A stretch of 64,000 nucleotides of DNA from Alloacidobacterium sp963823845 (GTDB taxonomy: Bacteria; Acidobacteriota; Terriglobia; Terriglobales; Acidobacteriaceae). Location: assembly GCA_963823845.1 (NCBI GenBank), contig CAWGND010000008.1, positions 1,302,001 through 1,366,000 of the forward strand, read 5' to 3'. Numbering within the stretch: the stretch's first letter is position 1; every line of letters begins with the position of its first letter. The notes below the pieces were generated by a model. That model had not been told where the DNA came from. It saw only the letters and a program-made list of their open reading frames with translations, and did not search any database. The position numbers and the translations under genes were made by a program. Below are positions 16,832 through 27,130 of the stretch, piece by piece.

Positions 16832-19276
16832 TCATTCGCAGCGCAGAGCCGTCATGGGATCGACTGTCGAGGCGCGTCTGGCAGGTAGCAAACATGCCAA
16901 CGCGGCGACGATCAGCAGCAGAAAAGAGACGGCCAACAGCAGCAGGGGACTTGTGGAGGCATTTTCAATCCAGCGGGTGATTATGCGAGTGAGGCCAAAG
17001 CTCAGGGCGAGGCCCACCACGATGCCCAAGCCTACGCTGACCCCGGCAGAGGCGAAGACGATTTTGAGCACGTGCCGGCGCTGCGCGCCCAGTGCCATGC
17101 GGATGCCGAACTCGTTGGTGCGCTGGACAACTGAGTAGGAGACGACGCTGTAGAGGCCGACGGCCGCCAGCAGCAGGGCGAGGACCGAGAAGCCGCCGAA
17201 GAGCATGGAAACCAGCCGTCCCCGGCCATATACCGGCATGCTTCTGATCCAGGTTTCGAGCACACCGTCATTCCACTGGATGGCCTGCTGGTCAGGATTG
17301 ACGGAGACAATTTGTTGCTTGACGCTGTGTGTGACTGCGGTCGGATTGCCACGGGTACGCACCAGAATCTGCGTCCACATCCACATATTTACGGAATACG
17401 GCAGGTAAATTGCGGGCTTGACAGGCTTGTCGATGCCATCATCGCGGGCGTCTCCTGTGACGCCGATGATCTGCAGCCAGCCGTCAGCGCCGGGCACGAC
17501 CAGGCGGTTTGGTGGTTCATTTTTTAAGGCGGAGATTTTCAGGGAGTGGCCCAGAATATCGCCCGTCGGATAGTAGTGTTTAGCAAATGATTCGTTGACC
17601 ACGGCCATGAGCGCGCCATGCTGCAGTTCCGTCTCGTCCCACAAACGCCCTCGTTTGACGGGAATCTCCAAGGCGCTGAAATAACGCGAATCGACGAAGT
17701 TAACGCTCGCTTTCTGGTCTTCCGAGGCTGTTTTTCCCTGCAGATCGAAAGACTGACCCCAGCCGCTGTCGGGAGGCGTGGCGTTCGTCGAGATTGCGGT
17801 CATGGTGACCCCGGGCACTGTCGCGATCTTGTCGCGTAGCTGAGTGAAATAATTGGACCGCTCCGCCCAGGTGGAGAAGGTGTTCTCGTGGATCGGAATG
17901 CCCACAGACATGATGTTGTGCGGGTTGTAACCGAGAGGCACGTGCATCAAGCGCACGAAGCCTTCGATGGCAGCGCCAGCAGCAGTAAGTAGAAGCAACG
18001 TGAGTGCAATTTGACCGGCGATGAGGACGGAGTGAAGATTCTTTCCGCGAACGCTGCCGGCGACTTTACGCGTGCTCGATTGCATGACCTGGCTGATTTC
18101 AGGGCGCGCGAATTGCAGCGCGGGAAAGAGCCCGAAGAGAATCCCGGTGACAAGAGCAATTCCAACGCTGAATGACAACACCGGCAGATTTACGTGGAAG
18201 GTCGCTTCATTCGGGAATGATTGTTCGGGCAAATGGGCGACGATGAATCCGATGCTCTGATAGGCAAGAAGCACGCCGAGTACGGCTCCGGTGAGCGCCA
18301 GAATGAGAGATTCCGTGAGGAGCTGACGAACGATGCGGACGCCACTGGCTCCGACTGCCGAGCGGACGGCAAATTCATGTTGGCGGGCGGTGCCGCGTGC
18401 CAAAAGCAGGATCGAGACATTGCCGCAGCCGATGGCCAACAGCAATGCGACAGCGCCGAAGAGCAGATAGAGAGTTTTGCTGATGGTGCCCGTTACCCAG
18501 TGGCTCAAGTTTTGGAACTCAATTTTCTTGAAGCCATTCTTCGGATAGTGGTCGGGCGTTTGTTTAGCGAATTCCTGGAAATATGGCTGCATCTCTGCCG
18601 CGACCGCCTCCGGCTTGACTCCGGCTCTGATTTTGACAACAGTGCCGTACTGTTCGGTCACGGAAGAGGAAACCTTCAGTGGGAGATAGACATCAGCACC
18701 GTAGAATCCAAAGCGCGGGGGCATGACCCCGATAATGTTGTAGGTCTTGTGCACGAGCTGGATCGTTCTGCCCACGACGGTCGGGTCGCCGTTGTAGTGG
18801 TGCATCCAGAACTTGTTACTCAAGACAATGACGGGCTGCGGGTCCTTGCCATCCGGCGCGTCAGAAGGGAGATAGTAGCGACCCAGCATGGCGGGTACAC
18901 CAAGCATCTGAAAGAAATTGCCGGTGAAATACATGGCCTGAACATCTTCCGGGAGATCGCTTCCGGTGATGGTGAGGTTCCAGCCATTCGAAGCCACCAC
19001 GTATTCGAGAGACTTCGCGTTCGCGAGTTCACGTGTCTGCGGGCCGTTCAGGCCGTAGCCTTGTCCCTCCCCGGACTTGTCGAGCAAGGCAAGGCTGCCG
19101 ATGCGATCCGCTCCCTGGTATGGCCAGGGATTCATGAGCACGGAATAGATAATGCTGAAGACGGAGACGGTAGCGCCGATGCCGAGAGCGAGCGAGAAAA
19201 TCGCGGTGAGGGCGAAGCCGGGATGGCTCCACAACTGGCGGACGGCGTAGCGAATGTCTTGCAGGAGAGTGGTCAA
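16832..19276 (-). CDS. ADOP-family permease 1 (MacB/FtsX-like, duplicated)
   Basis: An 814-residue member of the acidobacterial duplicated orphan permeases. Each half has a MacB-type periplasmic core and an FtsX-type three-helix block. The N-terminal helix is at about 20-42 (GFALTAIFSLALGIGATVSV). The first block at about 265-430 contains NVSILLLARGTARQHEFAVR; the second block at the C-terminus contains TNEFGIRMALGAQRRHVLKI. No ATPase gene is near, as is typical of the family. TTG start at 19276 with GAGG upstream. It lies 37 bases after the second permease gene and upstream of padR. Function unknown; efflux or lipid/mechanical coupling is only inferred from MacB and FtsX. Confidence 0.92.
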   Translation of the reverse strand: MTTLLQDIRYAVRQLWSHPGFALTAIFSLALGIGATVSVFSIIYSVLMNPWPYQGADRIGSLALLDKSGEGQGYGLNGPQTRELANAKSLEYVVASNGWNLTITGSDLPEDVQAMYFTGNFFQMLGVPAMLGRYYLPSDAPDGKDPQPVIVLSNKFWMHHYNGDPTVVGRTIQLVHKTYNIIGVMPPRFGFYGADVYLPLKVSSSVTEQYGTVVKIRAGVKPEAVAAEMQPYFQEFAKQTPDHYPKNGFKKIEFQNLSHWVTGTISKTLYLLFGAVALLLAIGCGNVSILLLARGTARQHEFAVRSAVGASGVRIVRQLLTESLILALTGAVLGVLLAYQSIGFIVAHLPEQSFPNEATFHVNLPVLSFSVGIALVTGILFGLFPALQFARPEISQVMQSSTRKVAGSVRGKNLHSVLIAGQIALTLLLLTAAGAAIEGFVRLMHVPLGYNPHNIMSVGIPIHENTFSTWAERSNYFTQLRDKIATVPGVTMTAISTNATPPDSGWGQSFDLQGKTASEDQKASVNFVDSRYFSALEIPVKRGRLWDETELQHGALMAVVNESFAKHYYPTGDILGHSLKISALKNEPPNRLVVPGADGWLQIIGVTGDARDDGIDKPVKPAIYLPYSVNMWMWTQILVRTRGNPTAVTHSVKQQIVSVNPDQQAIQWNDGVLETWIRSMPVYGRGRLVSMLFGGFSVLALLLAAVGLYSVVSYSVVQRTNEFGIRMALGAQRRHVLKIVFASAGVSVGLGIVVGLALSFGLTRIITRWIENASTSPLLLLAVSFLLLIVAALACLLPARRASTVDPMTALRCE

Positions 19277-19313
19277 AGTCAGCCTCTTTCAATGGAAAAT
19301 CGGGCCCACAACT

Positions 19314-21752
19314 TTATTCGCACCGTAAAGCTGTCATTGGATCGACGGATGAAGCCCTGCGTGCAGGAGCAAGACAGGCTACGACTGCAACGACGAGCAA
19401 GAGAGACGAAACGCTCACAATGATGAGCGGATGGCTTGTGGTGGCTCCCACCCAACTGGAGATAAACCGATGCAGGCCGAGGCTCAACGTGAGTCCGCCG
19501 GCAATGCCCAAGCCAACGCTCACTCCTGCGGAGGCGAGAACGATTTTTGAGACATCGGATTTTTGCGCGCCGAGCGCCATGCGGATGCCGAATTCATTCG
19601 TTCGCTGTGCGACGGAGTAGGAGACGACGCTGTAGAGGCCGACGGCGGAGAGAATCAACGCGAGAATCGAGAATCCGGCAAAGAGGGCAGAGATGAGGCG
19701 GCCGCGTGCCCAGACGGGTTCGTCGCGGATCCATTTTTCCAGGCCGGAGATGGCGCCGAAGGCGGCCTGGTCGGGATTGACCAAGGCGATCTGGCGGCGG
19801 AGGGCATTCTCAATAGTTTCGGGAGCGACACGTGTGCGGACAAGGAACTCTGAACCCATCCATAACTCAGTGGTGTAGGGGACGAAGATTGCGGGGCGGA
19901 TGGGCCGGTCGATGCCGCTGTTGATGGAGTCAGCGACGACACCGATGATCTGCATCCAGCCGCCTGCACCGGGCGCTGTAAGAACGGCGGGCGGTTCGCT
20001 GCGGAGATCGGGTCGCTTGAGGGAGTGGCCTAAGACGCCGCCTTCCGGAAAATACATACGTGCGAAGGTCTGATTGACGATGGCCAATGGCGCGCCATCG
20101 TTGATCTCGGCAGGTGTCCAGATGCGACCCTGCACGAGCGGAGTTTGCAGGGTGCGGAAGTAGTCCGAGTCGACGAGGCTGAACTTCGCATATTGCGACT
20201 GAGGCGAGAGCGAGGGTTTGCCCAGCAGATCGAAGCGCTGCTCCCACCCATTATTGGGCGGAGTGGCGCCGATGGCTGCGGTTACCGAGACGACATCGGG
20301 CAAGGAGGCCAGGCTGGTGCGCAACTGCTCGAAGTAGTTCGCGCGCGCCTGCCAGTTGGTGTAAGTGTTCTCATGTAATGGTATGCCGACGGAAACGATG
20401 TTGTGCGGATTGTAGCCGAGCGGGATGCGCAGAATGTGGAGGAAGCCGTCGATGGCTGCTCCAGCAGCGGCGAGGAGCAGGAGGGTGAGCGCAATCTGCC
20501 CGGCCACGAGGGTGCCATGCATGCGCTTGCCGCGCACGCTTCCGGCAACTCGCTTGGCACCCGATTGCATGATGTGGCTGATTTCCGGCTTTGCCATGTG
20601 CAGTGCGGGCATCAGACCGAAAAACACAGTGGTCAGCAGAGCGACGCCGACGCTGAAGAGGAGCACAGGCAGATTGATGTGAATCGCAACATCGCGCGGA
20701 AACATGCCTTCTGGCAGCCACGCGACGATCAAGGACAGTAGGCGCCATGCGAGAAGGATGCCGAGGGCTGTACCTGTGACTGCAAGCAGGAGGGATTCGG
20801 TAAGTAACTGGCGGACGATGCGGATGCCGCCGGCGCCAACCGCGGAGCGTATGGCGAATTCATGCTGGCGCGCGGTGCCACGCGCCAGCAGCAAGATAGA
20901 GACATTGCTGCAGCCGATGGCTAGTAGCATGGCGACTGCTCCAAAGAGTAGATAAAGCGTGGTGCCCATGTTTTGCGTCATTTCCCAGTTGAGCGGGTGG
21001 ATATCTACTTTGGCGTTCTTTGGGAAGTCGAGGGGGTGTTCCTGGATGTAGCGGTCGAGGAGAGGCTGCATTTCTGCGTTGGCGGCAGCAAGGCTGACAC
21101 CGAGACGCAGTCTGACAACAACGCCGCCTCCGAGCCTGTTATCGATTGCTTGTGGCAGATAGATGTCTGCGAACCAATCCCAGGTGAAGTTGGGACCCGT
21201 GACGCCAATAATGGTGTACTGCTTGTGATTCAATTCGATGGTCTTGCCGATGACTGTGCGGTCGCCATTAAAGTGGCGCTGCCAGAAGCGATAGTGGAGC
21301 ATCACGACTGGCTGCGGTTCTTGTCCGCCAGGCGAATCGGAAGGACCGAGGTTGCGGCCGAGCAGCGGTGGCACGCCAAGCATGGGAAAGGTCTCACCAA
21401 TGCCATAGAAGGCATTGAGATTTTCAGGGATATCGCTTCCGGTGACGACGAGAAATCCTGGCCTCCAAGTGGCAATGCTTTCGAAAGCGCTTATCTTTTT
21501 CACTTCACGCAGTTGCTGCCCGGAGAACCCGGCATCGGAGATGTTTCCGTTTTGATCGCGGATGCTGAGGTTAGCGAGTCGGTCCACGTTCGCGTAGGGG
21601 AAGGGATGCAGCAGGACACCGTAGATCACGCTGAAGACAGAGACGGTGGCACCGATGCCGAGGGCGAGCGAGAGAATGGCGGTCAGGGCGAAACCAGAAT
21701 GTTGGCGCAACTGGCGCCAAGCGTAGCGGATGTCCTGCAGCAGGGTTTGCAC
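19314..21752 (-). CDS. ADOP-family permease 2
   Basis: An 812-residue paralogue of the adjacent permeases, with the same two MacB-core plus FtsX blocks. The start is placed at the GTG at 21752, because AAGGAG lies seven bases upstream and the product then begins TLLQDIRYAWRQLRQ like its neighbours; the frame remains open to 21806. NVSILLLARGTARQHEFAIR marks the first FtsX block and TNEFGIRMALGAQKSDVSKI the second. Close tandem spacing with permease 1 (37 bases) indicates one transcript. Confidence 0.92.
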   Translation of the reverse strand: MQTLLQDIRYAWRQLRQHSGFALTAILSLALGIGATVSVFSVIYGVLLHPFPYANVDRLANLSIRDQNGNISDAGFSGQQLREVKKISAFESIATWRPGFLVVTGSDIPENLNAFYGIGETFPMLGVPPLLGRNLGPSDSPGGQEPQPVVMLHYRFWQRHFNGDRTVIGKTIELNHKQYTIIGVTGPNFTWDWFADIYLPQAIDNRLGGGVVVRLRLGVSLAAANAEMQPLLDRYIQEHPLDFPKNAKVDIHPLNWEMTQNMGTTLYLLFGAVAMLLAIGCSNVSILLLARGTARQHEFAIRSAVGAGGIRIVRQLLTESLLLAVTGTALGILLAWRLLSLIVAWLPEGMFPRDVAIHINLPVLLFSVGVALLTTVFFGLMPALHMAKPEISHIMQSGAKRVAGSVRGKRMHGTLVAGQIALTLLLLAAAGAAIDGFLHILRIPLGYNPHNIVSVGIPLHENTYTNWQARANYFEQLRTSLASLPDVVSVTAAIGATPPNNGWEQRFDLLGKPSLSPQSQYAKFSLVDSDYFRTLQTPLVQGRIWTPAEINDGAPLAIVNQTFARMYFPEGGVLGHSLKRPDLRSEPPAVLTAPGAGGWMQIIGVVADSINSGIDRPIRPAIFVPYTTELWMGSEFLVRTRVAPETIENALRRQIALVNPDQAAFGAISGLEKWIRDEPVWARGRLISALFAGFSILALILSAVGLYSVVSYSVAQRTNEFGIRMALGAQKSDVSKIVLASAGVSVGLGIAGGLTLSLGLHRFISSWVGATTSHPLIIVSVSSLLLVVAVVACLAPARRASSVDPMTALRCE

Positions 21753-21916
21753 GGCATCTCCTTGAGAGGGACCAAGCCGATGATCTACGAGCAATTTCGT
21801 AGCCACGTGTTGCCGGTGGTAACTGATTGATTTGACGGCCCGAAACCGTAGCGGTTAGGCAGAAATGTGTACGCGGATGGATGCGACTGTTCGTCTGTGG
21901 ACAGCGGCCAGGCCCG

Positions 21917-24346
21917 TTACTCGATACGCAGGGCCTTCATCGGCTGCACCAGCGAGGCGCGAAAGGCGGGCACGATGCAGGCCAGCAGCGCAACAGCGAA
22001 CAATAACAGGCAGACGGCGAGAATCAGCCGTGGGTCGCTGATGCTGGTTCCAATCCAGTGCGAGATGAGGCCGTTGAGGCTGAAGCTAAGGGCGAGTCCC
22101 GCGATAAGACCTGCGCCCACGCTGATTCCGGCGGTGGCCAGCACATTCTGCAGAATATGGCGGCGCTGCGCGCCCAGTGCCATGCGGATGCCGAACTCGT
22201 GAATGCGCTGGGCGACCGAATAGGAGACGACACTGTAGAGTCCGACGGTAGCCAGCACGAGTGCGAGCACGGAGAAGACGCTCGAAAGTACGGCGATGAG
22301 ATGTTCTCGTGCCCACACGGGCAACTCCTCGATGAGTTCCTTCATTGACGTTACCGGATAAACCTGCTGACCGGGATTGACGGTGGCGATCTGGCGAAGG
22401 ACCGCGGACTCAAGCGTGGGAGAGTCGCCGGGCGCCCGCACCAGAATCTGCACCCACTCGATCATGTAGAGCGAATACGGGACGTAGATTTCGGGCTTTA
22501 CTGGCTTGTCGATGTCGTCGTTGCGGGCATCTCCGACAACGCCAATGATGGGCAGCCAGCTGTCGCTGCCATCAACGGCGAATTCTGCAGGCGGATGATT
22601 TTGCAGACGGGGTATTCGAACAGAATGGCCAATGGCATCCCCGTTGGGGAAGTAGCGTCGGGCAAACTCCTTGTTCACCACGGCAAGGCGCGCGCCATGC
22701 TGGGTCTCTGCGGGTTCCCAGAGACGGCCCTGCAGCAAAGGAATATGCAGGATGGAAAAGAAGTGCGAATCCACGAAATCGATATTCGCCGTCTGCGAGC
22801 CCAAGGAATTCCGGGCGAGGATTTCGATGGGCAGGTCCCAGGGGCTGTATGGAGGCACTCTCAGCGCCAGAGATGTGTCTATCACGCCCGGTGTTTCAGC
22901 GACCTTGTCGCGCAGTTGCTGGAAATAATTTGCCCGCGACTCCCACGTGGTGTAGCTGTTCTTGTGGACCGGAACACTGTAGTCCACGACGTTGTGCGGA
23001 TCAAAGCCAAGATCGGCATGAAGAACCTGCCGGAAGCTTTGAATTGCTGAAGCAGAGGCAGTGAGCAGCACCATCGCCAATGCGATCTGTCCGGCGATCA
23101 GGACGGCATGGAACCGTCTGCTTGAGACGCTGCCCGCGGCTTTTTGCGTGGCCGCCTGCATGACTTCACGGATTTCCGGATTTGCGAATTGCAGTGCGGG
23201 AAACAGGCCGAAGAGAAGACTGATGACAACAGCGAGCGCAATGCTGAACCCCAGCACGGGTAGGTGCACTGGTATCTCAAGTCCGTGCGGAAAGAGCAGT
23301 AGGGGAAGCAGGCTGACCACAAATGATGTGCTGCGGTAGGTCGCGATCACACCGAGTGCGGCTCCGGTAAGGCCGAGAATCAAAGATTCGGTGAGCAGCT
23401 GCCGGACGATGCGCGCTCTACCTGCCCCGACAGCGGCGCGAACTGCGAATTCGTGCTGGCGTGCTGTGCCGCGCGCGAGCAAGAGGATCGACACGTTGAC
23501 GCAGCTAATGACAAGGAGCAGCAGAACGCCGGCAAATAAGAGATAGAGCGTGCTGCCCAAAGGACGGCGGAAGCGATCGTTGATGCCTTGCACTTCCAAC
23601 TCAAGGCCCTCCATCCAATGAGTTGGATTCGCACGGATCATTTGCTGGAAGATCGGCCATGCCTCTTTTGCCGCTTCGGCATGGGTGACGCCGGGCCGGA
23701 GCCGCATGACCACCATATGGCTGCGATGGCCGGAACTCGAGGTATCAAGCGGTACATACACGTCCGCGTCCCACCACGTAAAGTGAGACGGCATGACACC
23801 CAGGATCGTGTAATTGCGACCATCTAGGCGCAAGGCCTGGCCGATGATCGCGGGATTTCCATTGAAGCGAGTCTGCCAATACTTGTAGGTCAATACCACG
23901 ACGGGCTGCGGCGCCTGTCCCTCGGGAGCATCGGAGGACAGGAAGGTGCGGCCTATGTGGGCGGGAACGCCGAAAAAGGGGAATGCGTTGCCGGAGAGGT
24001 AGACGACGTCGACGTCCTGCGGGATGTCGAAGGTCGTGTCGGCGAGATATTCCTCATCCATCTCGACCATTTCTTCGATGGCGTGCGTTTTACGGAGATC
24101 GCCGAGGTAATTTCGGGGAACTAAGACGGCATCTTCAAAGCCATCCTTGCCGTGTCCATAAAACTGCGCGATGCGATCGGCGTGGACGTACGGCGAGGGA
24201 TTGATCAACACGCTGTAGACGACGCTGAAGACCGATACGGTGGCGGCGATTCCAAGTGCCAGAGACAGGATGGCGGTGAGGGCGAAGCCCGGGTGCTTCC
24301 ATAACTGCCGGAGAGCGAAGCGAATATCCTGCAGGAAAATTGGCAC
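21917..24346 (-). CDS. ADOP-family permease 3
   Basis: An 809-residue paralogue, first in transcription order. It has the same architecture, with NVSILLLARGTARQHEFAVR in the first FtsX block and IHEFGIRMALGAQRRHILQN in the second, plus MacB-like periplasmic segments in which the RLRPGVTHAEAAKEAWPIF motif is visible. A G-rich stretch precedes the ATG. The gap to permease 2 is 164 bases, so an extra promoter could lie there. Three paralogues side by side suggest local duplication followed by divergence. Confidence 0.92.
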   Translation of the reverse strand: MPIFLQDIRFALRQLWKHPGFALTAILSLALGIAATVSVFSVVYSVLINPSPYVHADRIAQFYGHGKDGFEDAVLVPRNYLGDLRKTHAIEEMVEMDEEYLADTTFDIPQDVDVVYLSGNAFPFFGVPAHIGRTFLSSDAPEGQAPQPVVVLTYKYWQTRFNGNPAIIGQALRLDGRNYTILGVMPSHFTWWDADVYVPLDTSSSGHRSHMVVMRLRPGVTHAEAAKEAWPIFQQMIRANPTHWMEGLELEVQGINDRFRRPLGSTLYLLFAGVLLLLVISCVNVSILLLARGTARQHEFAVRAAVGAGRARIVRQLLTESLILGLTGAALGVIATYRSTSFVVSLLPLLLFPHGLEIPVHLPVLGFSIALAVVISLLFGLFPALQFANPEIREVMQAATQKAAGSVSSRRFHAVLIAGQIALAMVLLTASASAIQSFRQVLHADLGFDPHNVVDYSVPVHKNSYTTWESRANYFQQLRDKVAETPGVIDTSLALRVPPYSPWDLPIEILARNSLGSQTANIDFVDSHFFSILHIPLLQGRLWEPAETQHGARLAVVNKEFARRYFPNGDAIGHSVRIPRLQNHPPAEFAVDGSDSWLPIIGVVGDARNDDIDKPVKPEIYVPYSLYMIEWVQILVRAPGDSPTLESAVLRQIATVNPGQQVYPVTSMKELIEELPVWAREHLIAVLSSVFSVLALVLATVGLYSVVSYSVAQRIHEFGIRMALGAQRRHILQNVLATAGISVGAGLIAGLALSFSLNGLISHWIGTSISDPRLILAVCLLLFAVALLACIVPAFRASLVQPMKALRIE

Positions 24347-24473
24347 AGCCCCCCAAGAAAAGTAAGCTATTTTGACTAACTCGTGACTCCCAAGTTTATA
24401 CGACTTAGGGCGAGGCGCACGGGCCCAGATTTGGGGAAATCAATAAGTGAGGTAACGAAGGGCACCGACTAAG

Positions 24474-24659
24474 TTAGCGGCCGTGGCTGCTAGTTGATAT
24501 CTGAAAAACCAGGAAGCCCATGACGCCGAGCACAACGGCGGCGAACGCGAGTAGAAATCCGCCGATCACCAGATTCGCAGTGCGCTCTTGCTCGGGTTTT
24601 GGGCGCGTGATGCCGAAGGTGTCAATAAACAGTTCTGTGAGATAGGCCAGCAGCTTCAT
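24474..24659 (-). CDS. Small single-pass membrane protein
   Basis: A 61-residue protein with an amphipathic start (LAYLTELFIDTFGITRPKPEQE) and one membrane helix (about 28-53). The arrangement looks like a conserved acidobacterial small protein, but I cannot name it. It precedes the ADOP run on the same strand and could be cotranscribed with the upstream flavoprotein gene. No binding residues are evident. Confidence 0.6.
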   Translation of the reverse strand: MKLLAYLTELFIDTFGITRPKPEQERTANLVIGGFLLAFAAVVLGVMGFLVFQISTSSHGR

Positions 24660-24731
24660 GGTTTTTCGCTTTCCGCAAGATTCAGGATAAAGGCAAATTC
24701 TTATTCTGCAGTGTGTTCCCGGAATTCCGTG

Positions 24732-25898
24732 CTACAGAGCGCGTCCTGCGGCTGCTCCTGATGCCCAGGCCCACTGAAAGTTGAAGCCGCCCAGGTGGCC
24801 GGTTACATCAACCACTTCCCCGACGAAGAAGAGGCCGGGAACGCGTTTGCACTCCATGGTTGTGGAGGAAAGTTCATTGGTGTTGATTCCGCCCGCGGTC
24901 ACTTCGGCTTTGTCGTAGCCCTCTGTTCCGGAAGGCGCGACCCGCCAGCGGTGGAGCTGTGCTTCGAGCCCCTGGATCGCATGATTTGTCCACGAAGTGG
25001 GCTGCGCAAGCATGATGAGGCGGTCGGCGAGCCGCTGCGGCATTTCTTCACGTAGCAGGGATGCTGCTCTTGCCGCGTCACGGGCCGAGGCGCTGGCCAG
25101 CATTGGGATGAAAAGATGCTTCTCTGGGGCGAGGTCGAGTTCGATGGTCTTCGACGGCGTCCAGTAAGACGAAATCTGCAGAATGGCCGGACCGCTAAGG
25201 CCGCGATGCGTAATCAGCATCTTTTCACGAAAGCGTTGGCGGCCTATGGATGCGATGACCTCGGTGGATACTCCGGATAGGTCGCAGAGATTCGCGCAGT
25301 CTTCCACAGAGAGCGTGAGTGGCACCAGCCCTGGCCGGGTGGGAACGATGCTGATTCCAAACTGGCGCGCAACGTCATAGCCGAAGCTGGTTGCGCCCAT
25401 CTTCGGGATGGAGAGGCCACCGGTTGCTACAACCACCGCTGGCGCGCGGAACAATCCTCTGCTTGTGTTCAGCGCGAAATCGCCTGTGTGCTCGATGTGT
25501 TCAGTGCGGGCGCCGAGAAAGATTTCGACACCGACGTCGGCGCACTCGGCCAAGAGCAGGTCGAGAATCTGCCGCGATGACTGATCGCAGAAGAGTTGGC
25601 CAAGCGTTTTCTCGTGCCAGGCAATGCCGTGTTTCCTGACGAGCGCGAGGAAGTCCTGCGGGGTGTAGCGGGCGAGCGCGGACTTGGCAAAGTGCGGGTT
25701 GGCGGAGAGGAAATTTTCCGGCCGGCAGTGGATATTGGTGAAGTTGCAGCGGCCTCCGCCTGAGATGAGTATCTTCTTGCCGGCGCGGTCGGCGAGCTCG
25801 AGGACGGCCACGCGGCGGCCTCGCCTCCCGGCTTCGATGGCGCACATGAGTCCGGCTGCACCTGCGCCCAGGACGGTGGCGTCGAATTGCTGCGTCAC
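24732..25898 (-). CDS. HI0933/YhiN-type FAD-dependent oxidoreductase
   Basis: A 388-residue flavoprotein of the HI0933 family (BaiN/RdsA relatives). Residues 9-40 form the FAD-binding Rossmann start (LGAGAAGLMCAIEAG). GKKILISGGGRCNFTN is the family hallmark. VVATGGLSIPKMGATSFGYDVA follows, and VDVTGHLGGFNFQWAWASG near the C-terminus closes the FAD site. Members reduce steroid or related double bonds or have unassigned roles; the substrate is not predictable. It is a single gene, followed by the small membrane protein. Confidence 0.88.
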   Translation of the reverse strand: MTQQFDATVLGAGAAGLMCAIEAGRRGRRVAVLELADRAGKKILISGGGRCNFTNIHCRPENFLSANPHFAKSALARYTPQDFLALVRKHGIAWHEKTLGQLFCDQSSRQILDLLLAECADVGVEIFLGARTEHIEHTGDFALNTSRGLFRAPAVVVATGGLSIPKMGATSFGYDVARQFGISIVPTRPGLVPLTLSVEDCANLCDLSGVSTEVIASIGRQRFREKMLITHRGLSGPAILQISSYWTPSKTIELDLAPEKHLFIPMLASASARDAARAASLLREEMPQRLADRLIMLAQPTSWTNHAIQGLEAQLHRWRVAPSGTEGYDKAEVTAGGINTNELSSTTMECKRVPGLFFVGEVVDVTGHLGGFNFQWAWASGAAAGRAL

Positions 25899-25917
25899 GT
25901 TAGCAGGCTATCGCAGT

Positions 25918-25947
25918 CAAACCGGCGCAAGATACTTGGCCGGTTTG
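25918..25947. terminator. Hairpin between desaturase and flavoprotein genes
   Basis: CAAACCGGC (25918-25926) pairs with GCCGGTTTG (25939-25947) around a 12-base loop. It sits after the desaturase stop on the minus strand. No T-run on either side, so intrinsic termination is doubtful. Confidence 0.35.
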
Positions 25948-26014
25948 AGTAGAAGCAGATCCTTCCTGTCACGTTGTTCAGGGTCAGGATGACAGCCATT
26001 TGCTCTGCGAGGTG

Positions 26015-26935
26015 CTAGCCGTGCAGGATGCGCGCCGTGCCGCCTTCTGGGCCTTGCACCTTGATCTTCTTTGCCAGCCCCATTGCTCCGAGCAGGCGAA
26101 TGCACCAGTAGTTGAAGTCGAATTCATACCATGCCATGCCGTGGCTGGCTGAGACGGGATGCGCGTGGTGGTTGTTGTGCCAGCCTTCTCCGCCCGAGAG
26201 CAGGGCGACCCACCATAGATTGCGCGAGTCGTCGCGCGTGGCGAAGCGCTTGGAGCCCCACATGTGCGTGGCGGAATTGACCAGCCACGTAACGTGCAGG
26301 CCGAGCGCGACGCGGAAGAAGACGCCCCAGAGCACCCAGGACACCCCGCCGAAGATGGCGAGGAGGATTCCGACAACGGTGAGTGGAACCCAATGATATT
26401 TGCTCAGCAAGATGTAGAAACGTTGTTTTGCCAAATCCGGGGCATAGCGCGTGAGCAGTTCCTGATCGGTGTTGTGAACAGATCCGTAGAGAATCCAGCC
26501 GATGTGCGACCACCAGCCGCCATCGTGCGGGGAGTGCGGGTCGCCGGGCTTGTCAGTGTGTTGATGGTGGAGGCGATGCACGGCAACCCAGTAGAGCGGA
26601 CCGCCCTGAAGCGAAAGTGTGCCGCAGATGGCCATGAAATACTCCACCCACTTGGGCGTGGTGAAGCCGCGATGCGTCAACTGACGGTGGTAGCTCATGG
26701 CAATGCCGACATTTTGCCCCAGAAGCCACAGCACGGCAGTGACGATCAGCGCCGACCAGCTGAAATAGAAGAAGGCCGCAATGGCCCCGATGTGAAAAAT
26801 AGCGATCCAGATGCCGAAGACCCAGTTGAACTTTCCGGAGGGCTCTTGCAGGAACAAGTCTGCGTCCGATGTTACGCGGGGCGCAGCAGAGGCGGCGGTA
26901 TGGGTTGCGGATGATTCTTCTGTCAGCACGGGCAT
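26015..26935 (-). CDS. Membrane fatty acyl-CoA desaturase (delta-9 type)
   Basis: A 306-residue di-iron desaturase that introduces a cis double bond into acyl chains and so tunes membrane fluidity. The three histidine boxes are intact: HRQLTH (83-88), HRLHH (120-124) and HNNHH (253-257). Hydrophobic pairs surround them (about 38-75 and 155-200). The tail after the third box is short, as in bacterial acyl-CoA desaturase-like enzymes without a fused cytochrome b5. It has its own transcription unit. Confidence 0.93.
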   Translation of the reverse strand: MPVLTEESSATHTAASAAPRVTSDADLFLQEPSGKFNWVFGIWIAIFHIGAIAAFFYFSWSALIVTAVLWLLGQNVGIAMSYHRQLTHRGFTTPKWVEYFMAICGTLSLQGGPLYWVAVHRLHHQHTDKPGDPHSPHDGGWWSHIGWILYGSVHNTDQELLTRYAPDLAKQRFYILLSKYHWVPLTVVGILLAIFGGVSWVLWGVFFRVALGLHVTWLVNSATHMWGSKRFATRDDSRNLWWVALLSGGEGWHNNHHAHPVSASHGMAWYEFDFNYWCIRLLGAMGLAKKIKVQGPEGGTARILHG

Positions 26936-27130
26936 ATTGTGTCTCGGACCCTCTACTTAAACGATAGGACCAATAGGGGATATGTCTTGTAAGAGTTCCG
27001 TAATTTCTCGTTTCAAATGGTGAGCAATATTGACCAGAAGAGAATGAGTCGACGTCAGTTATGGTGACAGGGAAATCCTTCCCATTGTTTGTGTTCAGGG
27101 GCAGGACAAATGACGGTTAGGGGTTAAACA

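Noticed and set aside
25918..25947. Strong intrinsic terminator after the desaturase
   Set aside because: The stem is good but there is no T-run on either strand, so it was listed only as a low-confidence hairpin.
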